DNA of 64,000 nucleotides from Tuctoria greenei (GCA_036927565.1 JAYESD010000008.1:18990100-19054099); one strand, 5' to 3'. Counted from the stretch's first letter, positions 21,413-34,095 are shown. Notes: generated by a model from the letters alone, not told the origin. Numbers and translations are program-made.

Positions 21413-23074
21413 TGAAATATGACACTTCCCCCGGACCTGCTGATAAGGGTGGGCAAAAAAACCGCAAACCGAATAGCCGAATCGAAATAATCAGAACTGA
21501 AACCGAATACACCGAAACCGATTAAACCGGATGTAATTTCGGTTGCTGTAATGCGAAAACCGAATTATTTTCCGGTTTTCGGTTTTTTTTCTCGGTTAAC
21601 CGGGTGAACCGAATTAAGTATGTACATCAGTATGTGTTCGGCCAACTAGTCCTTTACGGCCCAGCAGCCCACCGAAGCCGCTCGTCTCTTCACGTTCCAG
21701 ACTCTTCCTGAATACCGACTTCTTCCATTCCCAATCCAGGCTCTAGCGACGCTCCCGATTCGTGAACCCTAACCCGTGTCGCGCCGCCGCCCGACGCCCG
21801 CGCGGACGCAGCGCCGCCGTCGCCCCTCGGCCCTCCGCCCTCGACCTCTGTCGCCCGTCGGCCCTCGCCCGCCTTCGCCCCTCGGCCTCCGTCGCCACCC
21901 CGAGTTGGCCCGCGCCCGCTCGCCCACGCGGTCGCGCCCCGCTTGCAGGCGCCAGCTCGCCGCGCAGCACCAGTGCGCCATCGCGTCTGTGCCCCGCCGC
22001 CCTTCTCGCAGCCGGCCAGGGCCAGTCGCCGCTCGCCGCGCCCAAGCCCCGCGATGGCTAGTGACGACGCTGAGATGTACCTAGGAGTTCGGTTTTTCCG
22101 GTTAACCGAAAAACCGAACCGAATTTGTCGGATAACCGGTGGCCCGGTTTTCTGTTTTCTACTACACATTTCGGTTTTCGTTTTTCAAAAACCAAAATTT
22201 AAAAAAAAACAATAAACCGAACCAAATTTTGTCGGTTAACGGAATGCCCACCCCTACCTGCTGAAAAGCAGCCCGCGGAGGTTCTTTTATGGTTAGGGGA
22301 CTCAAGATCAAAATCAAGATGGTGACCTTAGAGATTTACGTGGTTCGGGCCGCCTGAGCGTAACACCCTACTTTACGGGGTTGGTGTAATTGTATTGAGT
22401 GAATTCCCTATGGTCCGGTTGCGATAGCTTGGATCAGAATCTCCTTATGTTCGTGTGGTATAACTCTTTTATAGTTCTAAGTACTGACTGTTACAAAGCT
22501 AGCCTGACCCGACATGTGGCCCTAGCGTGCTTAATGACCTAATACACTGTCTAAAGAGTATTAAGTATAATTAATGGTGTGGTAACGTGCCTTCATGACA
22601 GCGTTACCGCTATTAATGGTATACTGATCTCGTGTCATTAATATGGTATTAATGACACATTATCAGACCTTGTAACTGCCGCTTTAACCATCCTTGAATG
22701 TCTGTAATGGTCTTGTCCAGCTTGTATTTCCGTTGGTGACGAAGGTCCGGAGGCTCCACACGTATCAGATCCGGAGCTTTCCCTTGCGGGGGAGCAGGTT
22801 CGGGGTTGCTGTACACGTGTCAGTACCGGAGCTCCTCTCTGATGGGGGCTAGGTCCAGAAACGTTGTACACGTGTAGTCATCGGAGCTTCCCTTGGTTGG
22901 GAGTTCTGTTCCAGACTTATTTTACAAGTGTTAACCCGGGAGCTAGTCATATGAGGGGAGCGGGTCCGGTGCAATGTGATATGTGGGACCAACAAGGGCC
23001 TTCGACTGTGACGGGTGGAACTTTCTTACTCTTGTTACAGTATTGTGGGGTACCCGGTACGTAGGGTACCGACA
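21413..23074 (-). repeat. E2 3' LTR, split by a hAT element
   Basis: Plus-strand ends TGTCGAAG and GGTACCGACA. Removing the 813-bp insert and one 8-bp duplication leaves about 841 bp, against 851 bp for the other LTR. The E2 polypurine tract follows at 23075. Confidence 0.9.
21444..22256. mobile_element. Non-autonomous hAT element with GC-rich cargo, 813 bp
   Basis: Termini TAAGGGTGGGCA and, on the other strand, TAGGGGTGGGCA form 12-bp imperfect inverted repeats. The 8-bp target duplication CCTGCTGA occurs at 21436-21443 and 22257-22264. Subterminal CCGAA/TTCGG and GGTTAACC repeats occur at both ends. The middle (about 21650-22070) is strongly GC-rich, looks like a 5' UTR and ends with a short coding start at 22053 (MASDDAEMY). 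No transposase is recognised. Confidence 0.85.
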
Positions 23075-23612
23075 GTGGTCCTTGGGCCCACCTCTGGAAG
23101 AAACCCCTTGAGTTAAGTTGTTCTGCCGGAGGTGGGGCCATTCTCGATTCCCGCACTTCGATTTTCAAAAAGTCCTCTGATGCGCCGATAGAGTAGCGGT
23201 TCGGGGATGAACCTTCGACGCGTGGCTTGTCATGAATACGGTAGATGAGATCTTTGAGTGTGGATCTCACGCAATTGAAGTTCACCAGTTCCCAATACAA
23301 AAACTGTATCGGTTCCGCGCGCCTTATCAAAGCGCGGACTTTGAGTTTCCCACCGCTCATCATGGCAACGGTTGGCCTTGGGTAAGGACCTCGATCTTTT
23401 TGTCGAGTGGCCCCAGGCCCACTTGCCATTAACATGGTAGATTTTGGAAAAGTACTCTTGATCCCATTGCGGTTTCCATCCAAGCGTCGCAGAGTCTTAC
23501 TTAAGAAGTAAAGTGTGCACGGGTTGAGGACTCTTTACGCCTTCGATCATTTTTGTGCTCAAAGCCTCCCAAAGTCCGCCTAACTTTCCATCTTTCGCTC
23601 CACTTTGCTGCG

Positions 23613-26600
23613 ATGGAGTTGGGCCTCTCCAAGAGCCGCCTCAAGAGTGATGATGATCTGAAGAAGGTCCAGACCTATATGGGGTGGTCCAGCGACTCCT
23701 TCAACCATCTGGTCCGCGCCGGCAAGCTACCGCTCAGAGCGCAGCGGCGACATGGTGTACTTCTCTGCGTACGCCATGGTGGGGCTGATCCCACCTTTCT
23801 CAACTTTCCTTTTGATGTTGCTGGACTTCTATGGTCTACAGATGTACCACCTTAGCCCTCATTCTCATCTTCTTGTGTCGACATTTGTCCACTTTTGCGA
23901 GATGTGGGTGGGTATTCCCCCCTGCGTCGAGCTCTTCCGCACTTTCTTCACCATCCACACCACCAGGATGGGGTCCGAATTTCTTGGCTTCTACTATTTT
24001 GTGAAGCGCAAGAAATGCCCCTTCAAATACTTGAGGTCGTTCCCTTCTGGCAAGTGGGATGACTGGAAGAAATATTGGATCATCGTCACGGCAGAGGAGC
24101 ACGAGAAGTTGGAGCTGCCCGAAGGTCTCCCAAATGTTGACACTAATGCATGGAGTGTGGCTCTAGTGCTGTCAGAGGCCTTCAACCCTGCTTTGACCAG
24201 GATCCGCGAATGCGTGGAAGGTGGAGTCACCCCCCAGATGGTCTTCTGCAACTTCCTGGTCAACAGGTAGGCTCCGCTGAAGAAGAGGGAGAAGCTTGCG
24301 TGGGCCATCAACAGCGTGATGGATGAAGACCGGATTGAAATTGGTCTGAAATCCAATTTGGAGGGCGCAGCTTTGGAGCTTCATCTCAAGAAGTTCCAGC
24401 ATGGAGTTGACATCGAAGGCGACGACTTAACTACACCGGCGGAATTTCTCCCTGTGAACATGGAAGCGCAGTTCAGTAGGGAGCTCCGGAGGAGTATGCC
24501 AGCGCTTGACGATCTTGGTGAGGTGGAGAGGCTTCCGACCGCCAGATTGACGATCCTCGGAGCTTCCGAGGGTGGTCCTGCCCCCACCCCAAACCGAAGG
24601 ATTGAAGACGTCGGCAAAGGCAAGGGCAAAGAGCCAGCTGAGCCTTCCAGCCGGAAGAGGAGGTTGAAGCATGCTGACGGGAGGTCCGTCAGGCCTGCTC
24701 CTTCCACGACGGTTGCTCCCCCCCCCCCCCCCCCCCCGGAGAGGGAGGTCTTCTGCTACTACTCCTACTCCGGTGCAAACGTCTTTGAGAGGTGTAAGCT
24801 CCGGGCAGTCGACTCCTGCTGCAGCGCCGGTTAGAGGTTCCAAATCCGAGGGTTCTTCCCGGCGAAGGGAAGCTCCCGCCGTGAGAACTCTGTCGGCTGC
24901 AAGTGTTCCTCAGCCGAGGTCCGAAGCAGTTGCCTCACCAGACTTGGTGGGCTCTAGCTCCGGGCCTCAGAAGAAGAGGTTCCGAGGCAACTAGGGTGGT
25001 AGCATCCCGAGGTAAGCGTTGATTGCTCACTCTGAAATGTTAATCTTGCTTTTGGATGTGTATTTAATCTTGTCTTCCCTTTATTTCTAGGGTGTCAAAG
25101 AAAGGACCCGGAGCTTCAAAGCCCGTTGCAATGGCTGGGGCTGCTCCTGCTGAAGTTCTGGCTTCAATTGTTGAGCCTCCTCATCAAGCAGAGGTGGAGG
25201 TCGCGACAGCTTCGGCGCCAGCTGTCGTGAGCCTGAACTCGCAGTCCTCGCCTGTAGCTCTTGTGGTAGCGCCGGACTGCAGGAGGGAAGTTGAAAAAGT
25301 GCCCCTGGCGGCAGAGGCTAATGCTCCAGCACTGACGATGCCAGAAGTTTCGGCTTTCGAGCTGGAAGTTGCCGAAGCCCTAGCTGTTGAGCCAGAGGTA
25401 GCTGAAGCCCCAGCTGTTGAGCTGGAGATCGTCTAGGCTCCGGCCCTTGTGCCGGGAATGGCTGAAGACTCGATAGTAGAGCAAAAAGTTGTAGAGGGTC
25501 CGGCTTCTAAGCCGGAGGAGGTTGGAGGTCCGACAATTATGCCGGAGGTGGTTGAAGGTTCGGTGGTTGTGCCGGAGGTAGTCGACGCACCGGGGCCCGA
25601 ACTAGTGGAGGTCGAGGCCCCAGTTGAAGCTACTGCTGCTGCTCTAGAAGTGGTGGTCCAGGAGGTACCAGCGCCGGAGCCAGAGCAGCTCGCAGGATCG
25701 ACGACAGGTCCTTTGACATTGGAGCCGTCGACTAAAGACCCAGACATGGTGCCTTCACCTGCTCCGGAGGCGGAAGTTCCCCCCGTGGGTTCTTCTGCTG
25801 CCACTAAAGAGCTCCAAGAGAGCGGTCCCAACACCGCAGGAGTACAGGAGACCACTATTGTAGAGTGGGATCCAATTTTTGTTACGGAGAACCCGCTTGA
25901 GCCTGCGGAAATGGTCCCAGCAGGCCCGTAACCTATCCCCCTGGCGTTGTCCATAGACAACGCCTGCTAGAGCCTCAGGCAGGTCCAGCTCGCCTTCGAC
26001 CATGAGAGCAAAGCTTTGGAGGAGGAGTGCAACACCTTGAGGCGTTGGCGCAGTAGACCCCATTTTGAAACCAAGCTTGCTCAAACGAGACTAGCTGACC
26101 AGAAGGAATGGATCAAGGGGGAGAAGGCCCAGTTAGAATTATGGGACAAGTTGATGGAGGAGAAGGAGGCTGCCATCAGGGCGCTCGATGCTAACTCCAG
26201 GTAAATCTTGAAGCAAGCTAAAGAGAGGTGTAACGCTGCTGACGAGCATTATGAAAAGCTTGCAGAGTTGAATGAAACTATAATGAAGCGGCGAGCGGAC
26301 CTAGAGGCGAGGGAGGAAAAACTCCTGGGCAGCAGTAGGATGTGGTGAGGCGGGAAGCGGAGGTCACCCAGAAGTTGGCTCTGGGTGAGAAAAATTTGGC
26401 AGATTGCAACAAAAAGCTGGATCAATGGAAGAAGGAAGAGAGGAAGAAGAGCTAGAAGGTGGGGCAAGAGCTCTCGAAAGGAGAGTCTGATATTGCCGCT
26501 AGGGACGAGAAAGTCAAGGGCAGGGAGAAAGACCTTGTTGAGAGGCGGAACCGCATCCACCTCCGGGAGATGGAGCTAGCCGACCAGGAGAAGCAAGTTG

Positions 26601-27070
26601 CTGAGGTCAAGCAGCAACATGCCAAGCTGGCCGAGCGACTTGCTCGTGAAAGCTTGGATCTTATGGCCGCCCGGAGGTCACTGGAGGAGCTGCATAGCTT
26701 GAAGGAGACCGAAGCTATTCAAGTATGGGACTTACTCGGACGAGCAAATGACACGATAACACCGTTGGGTTTCAGTCCAGTACGTCCGGACAACCTGGAG
26801 CTGGATCTGGATTGAGCGCTGGTGGACCTCAACGGTGCTGGCGGCAAACTTGATGCAATGGATGATGTCATTGCGGATCAGCTGGAGACAGAGAGGAAAA
26901 TTCTGCCTACAAACATCGTAGAGTATGTGCCGACGTGTTATGTAAGCCAAGATCCCTAATTCCCACTGGACCCGGTGCTCGAAGGTCCCGTTGCTGAAGA
27001 TGAAGACGCCGCCAAAGCCAGCGTCCAAGAGGTTGCCCAAAAGGTAGCTTCATTCTTCCGCAGGTCTTAG
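23613..27070 (+). pseudogene. E2 antisense gene: Transposase_28-like N-terminus plus coiled coil
   Basis: Homologue of the E1 gene at 1558, start MELGLSKSRLK. Exon 1 has a small deletion/frameshift near 23730 and TGG to TAG at about 24268. A 20-base C run at 24718-24737 replaces a short CTTCTCCCC-type stretch and adds a frame problem. The intron is 25012-25090 (GTAAGC to TTTCTAG). Exon 2 has Val/Pro/Glu-rich repeats (25092-25930), a TAG at 25434, a TAA at 25929 shared with E1, then a Glu/Lys-rich coiled coil (26016-26810). The last codons SFFRRS end at 27070. Its place between the 3' LTR and pol and its opposite direction suggest its own promoter; the function is unknown. Confidence 0.75.
25012..25090 (+). 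other. Intron of the E2 antisense gene
   Basis: 79 bp, GTAAGC donor and pyrimidine-rich TTTCTAG acceptor, colinear with the E1 intron at 2946-3023. Confidence 0.7.
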
Positions 27071-27623
27071 GTCTTCCAGTAGCTTGGACTTTTCTCCTTT
27101 TGTCCCTTGTAATCTCAATTTTGTAATCTAGTTCTTCTGATTAATGAAATCCTCCTTTTTGCCTTGAATTTTACTTTGTCTTCAATATACTATGTCGTGT
27201 CTTGTTGGCCCCGTGGTACATGTGTACAGTTGAGGTGTGTACATGTACAAAATGTTATGATAGTATATTAAAGTCTTCAATTTTGAAGCGTCGAAGATAT
27301 GTCCCCCTGAACTGGTCGGAGCTTTGTAGCTCCGGTGTCAACATATTAGACGTTGACGGCGGACCTATCTTGGGAGATGTCAGAGCTTAGTAGCTCCGGC
27401 TTTGTCGATCATCGCTATGAATTTTTGCTTTTCCTGCAGATTAAAGGCAAGAGAAAAAATAAAATTCATTATCTTGTCTATAATTTGGTTGTGACTTATT
27501 ATTCTTATGAGGACTTTATGTTCGAAGTAACTCAATGTGATATCAAATGTTTTATTATAATCTTTCTAGATCCATATGATTTTTTTTAGAACTCACCCTA
27601 CTGAGTCCTCCAGGGTGTAGGTA

Positions 27624-27671
27624 GAGTGGCGTACTTATGGTGCAAGACCATGCTAAGTTGATAGCTCACTC
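27624..27671 (-). other. Conserved hairpin, E2 copy A
   Basis: Inner stem ACTTA (27633-27637) with TAAGT (27654-27658); GGT (27639-27641) with ACC (27647-27649); outer GAGTG (27624-27628) with CACTC (27667-27671). Confidence 0.65.
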
Positions 27672-27931
27672 CAAACCTATGTTGGCTTGGCGTTCATGAA
27701 AGTTGACTAAGTAGCAATGTTGGAATATAAAAAAGATTATGATTAAAGTTTGTAGCACATGTGAATTATTTGGAATAAATTTCAAAAAGAATTGCACAAC
27801 TTCATTATAGACAAATGGGGTAAAAATAATTTGGTATATTGAGCCTTGTACAAAAAGTAAATGCACGTGGAGTCTGACTTCACACAACAATGCTTTTCAT
27901 TATAGGTCTGGATTACAGGGGAGACAAGGAC

Positions 27932-27961
27932 ACACTTAGGGTGCTGGACCAAGCTAAATGT
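27932..27961 (-). other. Conserved hairpin, E2 copy B
   Basis: ACACTTAG (27932-27939) pairs with CTAAATGT (27954-27961) with one mismatch; GGT (27940-27942) pairs with ACC (27948-27950). Corresponds to E1 copy B. Confidence 0.65.
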
Positions 27962-28159
27962 GCTATACATCTTGTGCTAACCCAGAGCAAGTAGTTACAC
28001 TTTTAGTACTGCGACTGTGTCAAGTGTTACTTGAACTTTTCGGACCCTCCCGGAGGGGTTCGAATGTTCTCCCGGAGGACTTGCTCGACTCTCTATAATG
28101 ACTCGATAACATGCATTGTGTGTAATTGCAGACTCACCTCTGTGATTCTAAGCATAAAA

Positions 28160-29150
28160 CTTACGGAGGTGCTCGATGTTCCAAGGATTAGGGAGTGGGA
28201 TCCCATCCTTAGTTGCCAAGCGAACGCAACCTGGTCGGGATACTTTAATGACTCGGAAAGGACCCTCCCAGCTGGGGGAAAGTTAGTTCATCCCTTCACG
28301 AGTTAGTATCTTCTAGAGCACCAGGTCACCTTCTTCGAGCTTTCGGTTACGCACATGCCTTTGATGGTAGCGCCAGAGCGCTTGGCGATAACGTGCATTC
28401 CGAACAGCTGCTCGACACCTTCCCTCGTCGACGAGGTCAAGGTCTTCACGCCGGAGCTGGTCCTGCGTGGCTTCATCGAAGTTCCGGACCCGGAGGGACT
28501 TCAAGGTGCTCTCCGGAGGAAGGACTGCTTCGGCTCCGCACACCAGGAAAAATGGAGTCTCCCCAGTTGACTGATTAGGTGTTGTCCTATTCACCCATAA
28601 TGTGGACGGAAACTCTTCAATCCAGTTAGCTTCGTGCTTTTTCAAACGCTCATATGTGCGTGTCTTGAGTCCTTTTAAGATTTCTGCATTTGCTCTCTCG
28701 GCTTGTCCATTGCTTGCTGGATGAGCTACTGAAGCATAGATTAGTTGAATGTCGAGGTCTTCGCAATATTCTTGGAATACAACACTTGTGAATTGAGTTC
28801 CATTGTCAGTTATGACTTTGTTTGGAACTCCAAATCTGCATATAATGGACTTCAAGAACTTGATTGCTGATTGTTTATTGATTGTTGCTACTCGAGTTGC
28901 TTCTGACCACTTGATAAACTTGGAGATGGCGACATATAGGAACCTGTAACCTCCGACGGCTTTTGGGAAAGGTCCCAAGATGTCCATGCCCCCACACAGC
29001 GAATGGCCATGTAGGAGGTATCATCTGCAGGGATTGAGCCGGTGTGTGAATCTGTTTTGCATGGAATTGACATGCTTCACATTTTTTCACCAGCTCAACC
29101 TCATCCTGGAGTGTTGTAGGCCAGTAAAAACCATGTCGGAAGGCTTTACC
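28160..29150 (-). pseudogene. E2 integrase region of pol
   Basis: Catalytic residues lie in MDILGPF, ITDNGTQF and NGQAERAN (ORF 28987-28313). A five-C run at 28989-28993 (four C in E1) shifts the frame just before the first catalytic Asp, so the zinc-finger part (KKCEACQFHAKQIH, about 29050-29090) is in another frame. A stop at 28313 precedes the C-terminal WEGPF-type domain, which is present but unreadable. Confidence 0.85.
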
Positions 29151-30000
29151 GACCAGCGTACGAGAAGGTGCGTGGTTCCCTCACTCTCCTCCATGGATTT
29201 CCGCGAGAAGATCGCGGCCTTCTTCCCTTGCAATGCACCGCATTAGGATGCCATTGGCACCGCGTTGGTAGAGGTCCCCTTCTACCAACGTGTATCTTTT
29301 ATTCAATCTGACAATCCGGTCAGCGGATACACTGTCTTCGGGAAGGATATTGTCTTTCAAGTAGCTCCGGATCTCCGAGATCCATGCATCAGAGCTAACT
29401 TGAGCTTCTAAGTCTTGCGTGCTGGGTTGCTCGGAGCTTCCGACAGCACCTACGACCCTTGGTGAACGCCATGGTAGCAAGGCCACTGGGACCGCCAGCT
29501 TCGAGGTGCTGGTCTCGCCCCCTTCGCTTAGTTCGACAGGCTAAGTTGTTGGCTTTGACAACCTCCGTACGAAGATTCCGTCAGGAGCCGGAGCTCCAGT
29601 TGAGGCTTTCGTCGAGAGTTCATCAGCTTTGGAGTTATGAAGGCGCTGAACATGACAGAGGTCCAGGACTCTGAAGTCCTTCTGAAGCCTCTGGACTTCA
29701 AGGAGATAAGCAGCTAATTGAGAATTGTTGCAGGGGCATTCACCTTTCACTTGCTTGATGATGAGTTGTGAATCTCCCTTCACCAACAGCTGTTTTACAC
29801 CATAAGATAGTGCCACCTTGAGTCCATAGATGAGGGCTTCATACTCTGCCATATTGTTGGTTGCCTTGAAGTCAAGGTGTACCATATACTTGACATTCTC
29901 TCCGGTCGGAGCTAGGAGAAGGACTCCAGCTCCGGCCCCCTGCTTTTGCATGGAGCCGTCGAAGTAGAGGGTCTAGTGAGGCTCAGTGAATACCGGAACT
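29151..30000 (-). pseudogene. E2 second (archaeal-type) RNase H domain
   Basis: ORF pieces 29951-29541 and 29486-29181. The catalytic Asp of LYFDGS is just beyond the first ORF end; E (NMAEYE), D (VKGDSQ) and D (SKADEL) are visible. A TAG at about 29973 replaces TGG and a TAG at 29541 replaces CAG of E1. Confidence 0.8.
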
Positions 30001-30740
30001 TTGGGCTTTGGTTTCTGCTCACTGTGGCCCCCAGGGTTTGATGGAGAGGGAGTCCATTCCGCCACAAAGTCAGCCAAGGCTTGACTTTTAATTGCTTGTC
30101 TTGACACAAATTCTAGATCGAATTCTGCCAGCTCCGTTGCCCACTTTGCAATATTCCCAGTAGAATTAGGATTATGCAAAATTGCACGCACTGAAAAATA
30201 AGTTACCACTGATATTTTGTGGGCTTGGAAGTAACGACGAAGCTTTCTTGAGGCAATGAGAAATGCATAAAGTAGTTTATACACTTCAATGTATCTTGTT
30301 TTGGCGTCGTGGAGTACTTCACTGATGAAGTACACTGGATGCTGGACTGTCTGAACCCTCTCGGAGGGGCCCGAAGCTTCCTCTTCATCAACCCGGATCC
30401 TCCCGGAGGGGTCTAGACCTTCTTGTTCAGCAACAGTTACTCCTTCGTTTGAAAGAGGTTGATCCTCTAGCATCTCGTCTTGACGATATGTGCCTGAGGG
30501 TTGGTCCCCAGACTTGCCTTCAGGTAGTTCCGGACCCTTCTGGAGGGGTCTAGAGTCCTGATTTGGGGATAGCTCCCGTCTTTTCGCGACCAGGACCATA
30601 CTGACAAACTCTGTAGTTGCCGAAATGTAAAGCAGTATAGGCTCACCAGGGTTCGGAGCTACCAGAATTGGTAGTGTGGTGAGGAGCTACTTTAGCTCTT
30701 GAAATGCCTTTTCTGCTTCCTTAGACCAATGAAACGGTTT
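30001..30740 (-). pseudogene. E2 RT-linked RNase H and linker
   Basis: 208-residue ORF (30599-29973) with VYFISEVLHDAKTRYIE and the Pro/Glu-rich linker, more complete than in E1. It is separated from RT by frame changes near 30600-30740. Confidence 0.75.
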
Positions 30741-31613
30741 AGACTTCCTCAAGAGTTTGAAGAAGGGTAGCGTCCGTTCTGCCAGTCTTGATATGAATCG
30801 ACTGAGTGCAGCTAGACATCCAGTCAATTTTTGGACATCTTTGATGTGGGTTGGGGGCCGCATTTCTTCTATAGCCTTGATCTTAGCCGGATTTGCTTCG
30901 ATTCCTCAATGAGTAACCAAGAAACCCAAGAGCTTCCTGGAGCTAACCCTGAAGACACACTTGTTTGGGTTCATCTTGGTGCGCGTAGTACGCAACTTGT
31001 TGAAGACGGCTTGTAAGTTGTCCAGAAGTGACTCCTTGTTTTTAATCTTCACGACAATGTCATCAACATACACCTCCACCAAGTCTCTAATTAGCTCTCC
31101 AAATGCTTTGTACATAGCTCGCACAAATATTGAAGCAGCATTATTGAGACCAAATGGCATGACAGTATAACAATACAATCCATCTACTATTATGAAGGCA
31201 GTATGCTCTTCATCTTCCTTAGACATTTGGATTTGATGATATCCAGAACATGCATCTAAGAAACACAATAGTTCGCACTCAGAGGTGGAATCAACTATCT
31301 GATCTATTCTAGGTAATGGAAATGGATCTTTCAAACATGCCTTATTTAAGGTGATGTAGTTGATACACATCCGAAGCTTCCCACCGGCCTTGGGTACAAC
31401 AACTGGGTTTGCCAGCCATTTTGGATGGAAGACTTCCCGGATGAATCCAGCTTCGAGCAACTTCTTGATTTCTTGTCGAATGAAGTTTTGTCGCTCGATT
31501 GATTGTTTCTGGGGCTTCTGGTGTACAGACCGAGCGTCTGGGTAAATCTTCAGATTTTGCTCAATCACCTCCCTAGGGATCCCAGACATTTGTGACGGTT
31601 GCCAGGCAAACAC
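30741..31613 (-). pseudogene. E2 reverse transcriptase
   Basis: VVVPKAGGKLRMCINY, FLDACSGYHQ (Tyr to Cys beside the catalytic Asp), MPFGLNNA and YVDD are visible in a 235-residue ORF. TGA at 30906 replaces the CGA of E1 and truncates the thumb/connection, which continues out to about 30741. Confidence 0.85.
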
Positions 31614-31639
31614 GTCGACATTAGCCCAGAGGAAAGTGA

Positions 31640-32513
31640 TGAGCGCGAGTTCCTATTTGTTGTTCAGACCTCCCGATATACGGGTAGTTTGAGCAGCATC
31701 GGAACCGATTTGGACGACTTTGACGGGAATGTCGGCGTTGTCGCTTGGTTGCACTCGAGGTGCGGAGCTAGAACCTTTGTGGCGAATGCTTGGGGGATTC
31801 GCAGCTGGCTCTTTTCCAAATGCTTCCTCTTGCGCTGTGGTAAGCGCATAGAGTTCTTCTAGAGTTGTGACTCCTGCGGTGCGTTCTCCACAGATCCGAA
31901 GAATGCCCGTCGGTGTTGGCATCTTCAACACCAAATAACCATAATGGGCAGTAGCCATAAATTTGTATAAAGTTGGCCTGCCTAAAATGGCATTGAAAGG
32001 CAAACTGATTTGCGCAACGTCGAAGATCAACTTCTTGGTTCTATAGTTCTCACGGGTCCCGAAGGTCACTGGGAGTGTAATAGAACCAATAGGAGTGATG
32101 GTTCTCGGACCTACTCCGGAGAAAGGGCGGGATGGACGGAGATCAGAAGGCCGAAGATGAAGCTTAACGAAAGCTTTGAAGCTTATGAGGTTAAGTCTGA
32201 AACCTCCATCCACCATCACATGGTAAATTTGGATATTGTTAATGGTGGGTGACACTATCAACGGGAGTTGACCATACCCGATCATGTTTTGGGGACAGTC
32301 CGAAGCATCAAAAATGATGGGTGTGTCCATACACTTCCAATGTGGTTCTGCCTTAGCAGCAGGAGCTACCATGGCCATGTCTCGCCGCATTGTCTTGAGG
32401 ATGCGACGAGAAGTGATGTCCCAAGAACCACCATAGATGGTGTTCAAGGTTTTCCGACATTCGTTGTCAGAGGCGTCGGAATCGTCGTCGACAGTGTTGT
32501 AGATGACCTTCAA
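31640..32513 (-). pseudogene. E2 aspartic protease region
   Basis: 286-residue ORF starting MKVIYNTVDDD. The active site reads VMVDGGFRLNLIS, so the Asp-Gly is kept but the following Ser/Thr position is Phe. ILGRPTLYKF follows. Confidence 0.8.
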
Positions 32514-34053
32514 GACCTTTTTAGGGTCCTGGAACCTATCTCTTCATCAGCCGGAGCTTCGTCGACTTTTTGTTTTCCTTCCCTTTGACAGAACGGAGCT
32601 TCTTCCCGGCGCTTGTTGTAGCGCTCGACAAGGTTCTGGACCTCCTGGCACTCTTCCAAGTTGTGTCGATTCGTCTTGTGAATCGGACACCAAGCTTTAG
32701 AACTGTTGTTGTCCTCTGATGAAGGATGAGTTCGCTTCTCGGGACGTGGCCCCCGGCTTCCAGGAGCTGCAGCAACAGCAGAAGGAGCGCCGGTCGATGG
32801 CTTCTTTTTGCCGTTGGGCTTCTTCTTCTTCTTGCCACTACCGGAGGTAGCAGCTTCAGTTTTGGAGGACTTCTGATTGACCTCCAGAGCTGGCTTGGAA
32901 TGCATTTCACGGGCCTCTGCAACCCTAGCGCATTTGTCGGCTAGGCTGAAGAGCTCTGTGACGCTGGTAACTTCCTTATGGTCAGCTTCTCTAGCATCTT
33001 CTTATCTCGAACACCCTGTCTGAATGCAACAATAACAGAGGAGCTCGAGATTGAAGGAATGGTATTGCGTACCTGAGAGAATCGCTGGATGAAGGACCGT
33101 AGTGATTCTCCCGACGTTTGCTTTACAACAAATAGATCCAGTTCAGTGTCGGGTCGGGTGTAAGAACTCTCAAAATTGACATTGAATTGCTCGCATAGTT
33201 CTGCCCAACTATTGATGGAGTCGGGTGGAAGACTCATGAACCAGGACCTTGCAGTCCCGGTCAAGGCCACAGGGAAGTAATTGGCCATTACAACCTCATC
33301 ACCCCCCGCTGCCAGTATGGCAGTAGAGTAGATTTGTAGAAATTCGGCGGGGTTGACTGTCCCGTCGGATTTTTCCAGCAAGTGAGGCCGGAACTTATAT
33401 GGCCACCTGACCATACGTAAGTGCATGGCCAGGGCAGAACAACCTCCTCCTACTCCTTGAGGAGCAGGGTTGTCTCGAGCTTCTCGCCTTTCGCGAGCAC
33501 GCTCGATGTGGACTCGGCCGCCTTGTTGTCGGCAACAGTGATCTAGTTCCGACCGCAGATCATGGGTCGGTATCGTGGTGATGGTATGGGTGCGTCGTGC
33601 CCTGGGGGGCAACGAAGTCACCCGTTGGGAGGTGGCACGTCTACTTTGTTGAGAGGTTTGTGGACCAAGCCAACCGGACAAGGTCGGTCGTTGTGAAGGT
33701 GCCCTTCCCCAAGGAGGAGGACCTTGGTTACTGATGCCTGCAGCCGCAGCTACGACCAGATGGTCAACATCAGCCCTCCACTGCTCCATAGTACCCTGGG
33801 GTGTGCCTGGAGGTGGTGGATGTTGCAGAAGAGCTCGCGCAGCAATGAGCACGTGCTCGGGGTTATTGTTTGCCGATGCAGTGATCGATGCAGATGCCCC
33901 ATCTCGTTGACCGGCATTGTTTGCTGGAATAGATGGTGCTGTAGTGCCTACCGGAGCATTGGCACCTGCTGGTTGCTGAATGTTGGTAGGGTTTCCTCCA
34001 ACAGGTTGTTCAACATGATTGCCATTGGATGATCCAGCAGCTGAATTCACCAT
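32510..34053 (-). pseudogene. E2 gag
   Basis: The best-preserved gag of the family. Start MVNSAAG at 34053 (an upstream in-frame Met at 34071 is inside the leader). A Pro/Ala-rich N-terminus is followed by the retrotransposon gag core (YKFRPHLLEKSDGT, ANYFPVALTGTARSW, LCEQF, SFIQRFSQV) to about 33000. A frameshift near 32960 separates it from the basic Lys/Ser-rich tail and the HNLEEC region (32905-32510). Confidence 0.82.
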
Positions 34054-34095
34054 CTCGTGATCTTGGAGCAAATCCCCCCTTCGTGGCGCGCCAAA

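Larger units (their letters stand above)
27071..28160. other. E2 spacer between antisense gene and pol
   Basis: Non-coding counterpart of the E1 spacer: an AT-rich polyadenylation-like stretch (about 27120-27150), then the two conserved hairpins, then the fading integrase C-terminus. Confidence 0.7.

Noticed and set aside
21743..22169. Long ORFs on both strands in the GC-rich centre of the hAT element
   Set aside because: All frames are open because the sequence is GC-rich; translations are Arg/Ala/Gly-rich with no domain.
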